Below are positions 3,646-5,940 of a stretch of DNA of 5,940 bases, one piece after another (within the stretch, counting starts at the first letter, position 1; every line of letters starts with the position of its first letter). The notes under the pieces were generated by a model, which was not told the DNA's origin, did no database searches, and saw nothing but the letters and a program-made list of their open reading frames with translations. The stretch comes from Chloroflexota bacterium (GTDB lineage Bacteria; Chloroflexota; Anaerolineae; Fen-1058). A program made the position numbers and the translations under genes. The DNA lies in the NCBI GenBank assembly GCA_016219235.1, contig JACRBO010000021.1:1-5940 (forward strand), written 5' to 3'.

Positions 3646-5940
3646 ATGTTGGATGTGAAGCAATCGGATCAACAGGCGAGTGAAGAACGCGCAGTCAAAC
3701 TAACGGACAACGCACGTGTCGTCCTGATGAAGCGGTATGTACGGCGCGGGCCGGATGGCAAGCCCGCTGAATCACCGGAAGGGATGTTTGCCCGCGTGGC
3801 GAAGGCCGTCGCCGAACCCGATCGGGCGGCGGGCAGCGACGCGGCCGCGGTCGAGGCCACCGAGCGCGCTTTTTATCATCTGTTGACTGATCTCCGTTTC
3901 TTCCCCAATTCGCCGACGTTTACGGGCGCGGGCACGCCGCTGGGCCAACTGGCCGCCTGCTTTGTTATTCCGATCAGCGACGACATGGGCCGCGACAGCG
4001 CGGGCATCTTCCAGACGTTGCGCGATGCGGCGTTGATTCAGCAGACGGGTGGCGGCAACGGCTTTAGCTTTGGGCAGCTGCGTCACAAGGGCGCGTACGT
4101 CGCGTCGAGCGCAGGGCAAGCCACCGGACCGGTCGGGTTTCTGCGCGTGTACGATAAGGCGTTTGGCGAGATCGCGCAGGGCGGGAGTCGGCGCGGGGCC
4201 AACATGGCCGTGCTGCCGGTGCATCATCCCGATATTCTGGACTTTATCAACTGCAAAGTCAGCGAAGATCAAATTACCAACTTCAACATCTCGGTGGGCA
4301 TCACCGATAAGTTTATGGCCGCTGTGCGGGACGACACGGACTTCGAGTTGATCGCGCCGCACACCGGTGAAGTGTTGAAGACTGTGCGCGCGAAAGAGAT
4401 TTACAACGCCATCGTGAAGAACGCCTATCGGAATGGCGAGCCGGGCGTGTTGTTCCTCGATGCGGCAAATCGATCCAATCCCGTGCCGCACCTGTATGCA
4501 CTGGAGGCCACGAATCCGTGTATTACTGGTGAAACGCTGATCTATACTGCACAGGGATTGTGTCGTGCCGATGAGTTGGCTGCCAATTCTCAAGCGACAG
4601 CGGTGGTTGTTGATGGCCGCTTTGGCCTTGAAACCCATCAACCCGCTTCGCCGGTATTTGCCACCGGCGTGAAGGACGTGTATCGATTAATTACACGTGA
4701 AGGATATGAGGTGCGCTTGACCGCCAATCATCGCGTCATGACTTCGCGTGGCTGGGTTGAGTCGAGCCAGCTGCGTGCCGGGGACCGCGTGCATGTCTTG
4801 AATCGTGTCGGTGGCTTTGGCACTACAGGTACGTTAGAGGCCGGGCGGGTCTTAGGGTGGCTGGTCGGTGACGGCACGATCAGCGCAGTACGTGCGGTCC
4901 TCTCTTTCTTTGGCGAAGAAAAACGCGAACTGGCGCCGTTGTTTGCCGACACCGTGACGGGCCTGGTGGAACGCGAAGGCCAGGTTCGCGCTTATCCAGT
5001 TGGCATTACCAACGTCATCGACCGTGACGAGGCTCGGGTGGCTTCGGAGCGCTTGAAGACCTGGGCGGCCGAATACGGCTTGCTTGACACGGACTCGAAG
5101 TTGCAAGTGCCAGCCGGGGTGTTGGCCAGCAGTGACGCCATGCAGCGAGGTTTCCTCCAGGCGCTGTTTACGGCGGATGGTTACGTCAACGACGGCGGGG
5201 ACAAAGGCTGTTCCGTGCGTTTGGCTTCAAGTCATTTGCCTCTGGTGAAGGATGTTCAGCGATTGTTACTGAACTTTGGGATTGTCAGCCGCATCTATGA
5301 AGAACGACGAGCCAGTGGTTATCGGCCTATGCCTGATGGCAAAGGCGGCAAGAAAGAATACTATCACAAGCCGCAGCATGAACTCGCGATCAGCAAGTCT
5401 AACTTGATCGAGTTCGCCAATCAGATCGGCTTTTTGACGACGGCCAAACAAAGCAAGTTAGTGGCCTATCTGGATCGCATGCAGCGTGGACCGTATCAAG
5501 AGACTTTTCTGGCGACGGTGAAGTCCGTCGAACCCGACGGCCGCGAAATGGTATATGACCTGCATCAGCCCGAAACGCACTCCTTCATTGCGAATGGATT
5601 GGTCGTTCACAATTGCGGGGAGCAATTTTTAGGGCCTTACGAAAACTGCTGCCTCGGCTCGATTAATCTGGCGCAGCACGTGAAGTACGTCGGCGATAAG
5701 GCCGAAGTCGATTGGAAGAAGTTGCAGGAAGCCACGGTACTGTCCACTCACTTCCTCGACAATGTCGTCACGGCGAATCAGTATGTACCGGCCGTGCCGC
5801 AGTTGAAAGAGGCCGCGCTGCGCGCGCGCCGCATCGGCCTGGGCATCATGGGTCTTGGCGACCTGATGTATCACCTGGGCATCCGCTATGGCAGCGACGA
5901 AGGCCAGGAGTTTGCCGCGCAAATCATGGAGTTCGTGCGC
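3646..5940 (+). CDS. nrdJ: Class II (adenosylcobalamin-dependent) ribonucleotide reductase, intein-containing, 3' end outside window
   Basis: NrdJ reduces ribonucleotides to deoxyribonucleotides using a thiyl radical generated from coenzyme B12, without oxygen or a separate radical subunit. The frame is open for 765 codons to the window edge: about 400 host residues plus a 365-residue intein. Family motifs seen are the redox cysteine C105 (AACF), GGGNGFSF at 135-142, [10 protein letters not shown] at 182-191, NP at 290-291, then after the intein CGEQ (657-660) and the second redox cysteine in [10 protein letters not shown] (C668). In the spliced protein the presumed thiyl Cys is 292 and the redox pair C105/C303. 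The spacing closely matches the Thermotoga maritima enzyme (C134, C322, C333, from memory). NPCGEQ points to class II, not class I NrdA. No N-terminal ATP-cone precedes the catalytic region. The C-terminal part is not visible. Confidence 0.95.
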   Translation, partial: MLDVKQSDQQASEERAVKLTDNARVVLMKRYVRRGPDGKPAESPEGMFARVAKAVAEPDRAAGSDAAAVEATERAFYHLLTDLRFFPNSPTFTGAGTPLGQLAACFVIPISDDMGRDSAGIFQTLRDAALIQQTGGGNGFSFGQLRHKGAYVASSAGQATGPVGFLRVYDKAFGEIAQGGSRRGANMAVLPVHHPDILDFINCKVSEDQITNFNISVGITDKFMAAVRDDTDFELIAPHTGEVLKTVRAKEIYNAIVKNAYRNGEPGVLFLDAANRSNPVPHLYALEATNPCITGETLIYTAQGLCRADELAANSQATAVVVDGRFGLETHQPASPVFATGVKDVYRLITREGYEVRLTANHRVMTSRGWVESSQLRAGDRVHVLNRVGGFGTTGTLEAGRVLGWLVGDGTISAVRAVLSFFGEEKRELAPLFADTVTGLVEREGQVRAYPVGITNVIDRDEARVASERLKTWAAEYGLLDTDSKLQVPAGVLASSDAMQRGFLQALFTADGYVNDGGDKGCSVRLASSHLPLVKDVQRLLLNFGIVSRIYEERRASGYRPMPDGKGGKKEYYHKPQHELAISKSNLIEFANQIGFLTTAKQSKLVAYLDRMQRGPYQETFLATVKSVEPDGREMVYDLHQPETHSFIANGLVVHNCGEQFLGPYENCCLGSINLAQHVKYVGDKAEVDWKKLQEATVLSTHFLDNVVTANQYVPAVPQLKEAALRARRIGLGIMGLGDLMYHLGIRYGSDEGQEFAAQIMEFVR
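4519..5613 (+). mobile_element. Intein in NrdJ with LAGLIDADG homing endonuclease (365 aa)
   Basis: This in-frame insertion splits NP|CGEQ of the reductase and should excise itself from the precursor protein. Intein positions: block A starts with nucleophile C1 ([10 protein letters not shown]); block B is T68-A-N-H71 (precursor 359-362); endonuclease motifs lie at about 112-121 and 216-223; block F is V345-YDL...H354-SF; block G is NGLVVHN ending in penultimate H364 and terminal N365, with Cys as +1 extein residue. All class 1 splicing residues are therefore present. No stop or frameshift occurs. Third-position G/C is lower than in the flanking exteins in sampled stretches, in line with a mobile element. 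From memory, the Methanothermobacter RIR1 mini-intein sits at the same NP|CGEQ site and has a similar start and end; this copy retains the endonuclease. Confidence 0.96.
4840..5470 (+). other. Homing endonuclease domain of the NrdJ intein (approximate limits)
   Basis: This domain would cleave intein-free nrdJ alleles and spread the intein by repair copying. The first LAGLIDADG motif is LGWLVGDGT (precursor residues 403-411) with the catalytic-type acidic residue D409. The second is [11 protein letters not shown] (residues 504-514) with D511. They are 102 residues apart, the usual arrangement for a single-chain, two-motif enzyme. Sequence after the second motif ([20 protein letters not shown]) and near the end ([18 protein letters not shown]) resembles the conserved DOD-family core. 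Both acidic residues are retained, so activity is plausible. Boundaries are estimated from motif positions, not from an alignment. Confidence 0.87.

Noticed and set aside
3772..4641. Open frame of about 290 codons on the minus strand opposite nrdJ
   Set aside because: It mirrors the conserved reductase frame and runs across the intein junction; its composition is typical of antisense shadows.
4519..5613. Group I intron or a free-standing homing endonuclease gene instead of an intein
   Set aside because: The frame is continuous with the host on both sides, with protein-splicing residues exactly at both junctions, which an RNA intron would not need.
3646..5940. Class I reductase large subunit (NrdA)
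   Set aside because: The NPCGEQ motif around the radical cysteine and the [14 protein letters not shown] pattern fit B12-dependent class II enzymes; no radical-generating small-subunit gene is visible, although the window ends early.

Overview
The window reads as a chromosomal segment of a moderately high-GC bacterium that joins cell-division genes to deoxyribonucleotide synthesis: ftsA, ftsZ, nrdR, then the first part of a B12-dependent (class II) ribonucleotide reductase gene, nrdJ, all on the + strand. The ftsAZ-nrdR-nrdJ order, the high G/C at third codon positions and the class II reductase fit a Chloroflexota (Anaerolineae-like) genome. That placement is inferred from memory of gene order and was not tested; other deep-branching Gram-negative-type or thermophile-related bacteria remain possible.

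Layout. Positions 1-77 hold a good sigma70-like promoter (TATAAT at 34-39). ftsA (78-1316) and ftsZ (1430-2602) follow, separated by 113 bp that carry two small inverted repeats and a strong ribosome binding site for ftsZ. A perfect 17-bp hairpin at 2707-2747 closes the division operon. The rest of the ~490-bp gap to nrdR is non-coding. It contains AT-rich tracts, a promoter candidate (2938-2966) and two boxes resembling NrdR operators, with centres exactly 31 bp apart. nrdR (3095-3547) is followed by a hairpin plus T-run terminator (3552-3608), and nrdJ starts at 3646 behind a strong Shine-Dalgarno. nrdJ runs off the right edge.

The most notable feature is a complete 365-residue intein inside nrdJ (4519-5613). 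It has all the splicing motifs and an intact two-motif LAGLIDADG homing endonuclease. It splits the conserved NPCGEQ motif between Pro and Cys, so the +1 splicing nucleophile is the same cysteine expected to carry the catalytic thiyl radical. Reductase activity should therefore depend completely on protein splicing.

How the genes work together: FtsA anchors FtsZ rings to the membrane for division. NrdJ makes the deoxyribonucleotides for DNA replication. NrdR senses (d)ATP through its ATP-cone and is expected to repress nrd transcription, here probably including its own gene through the paired boxes. No RNA genes, CRISPR arrays or insertion sequences were seen.
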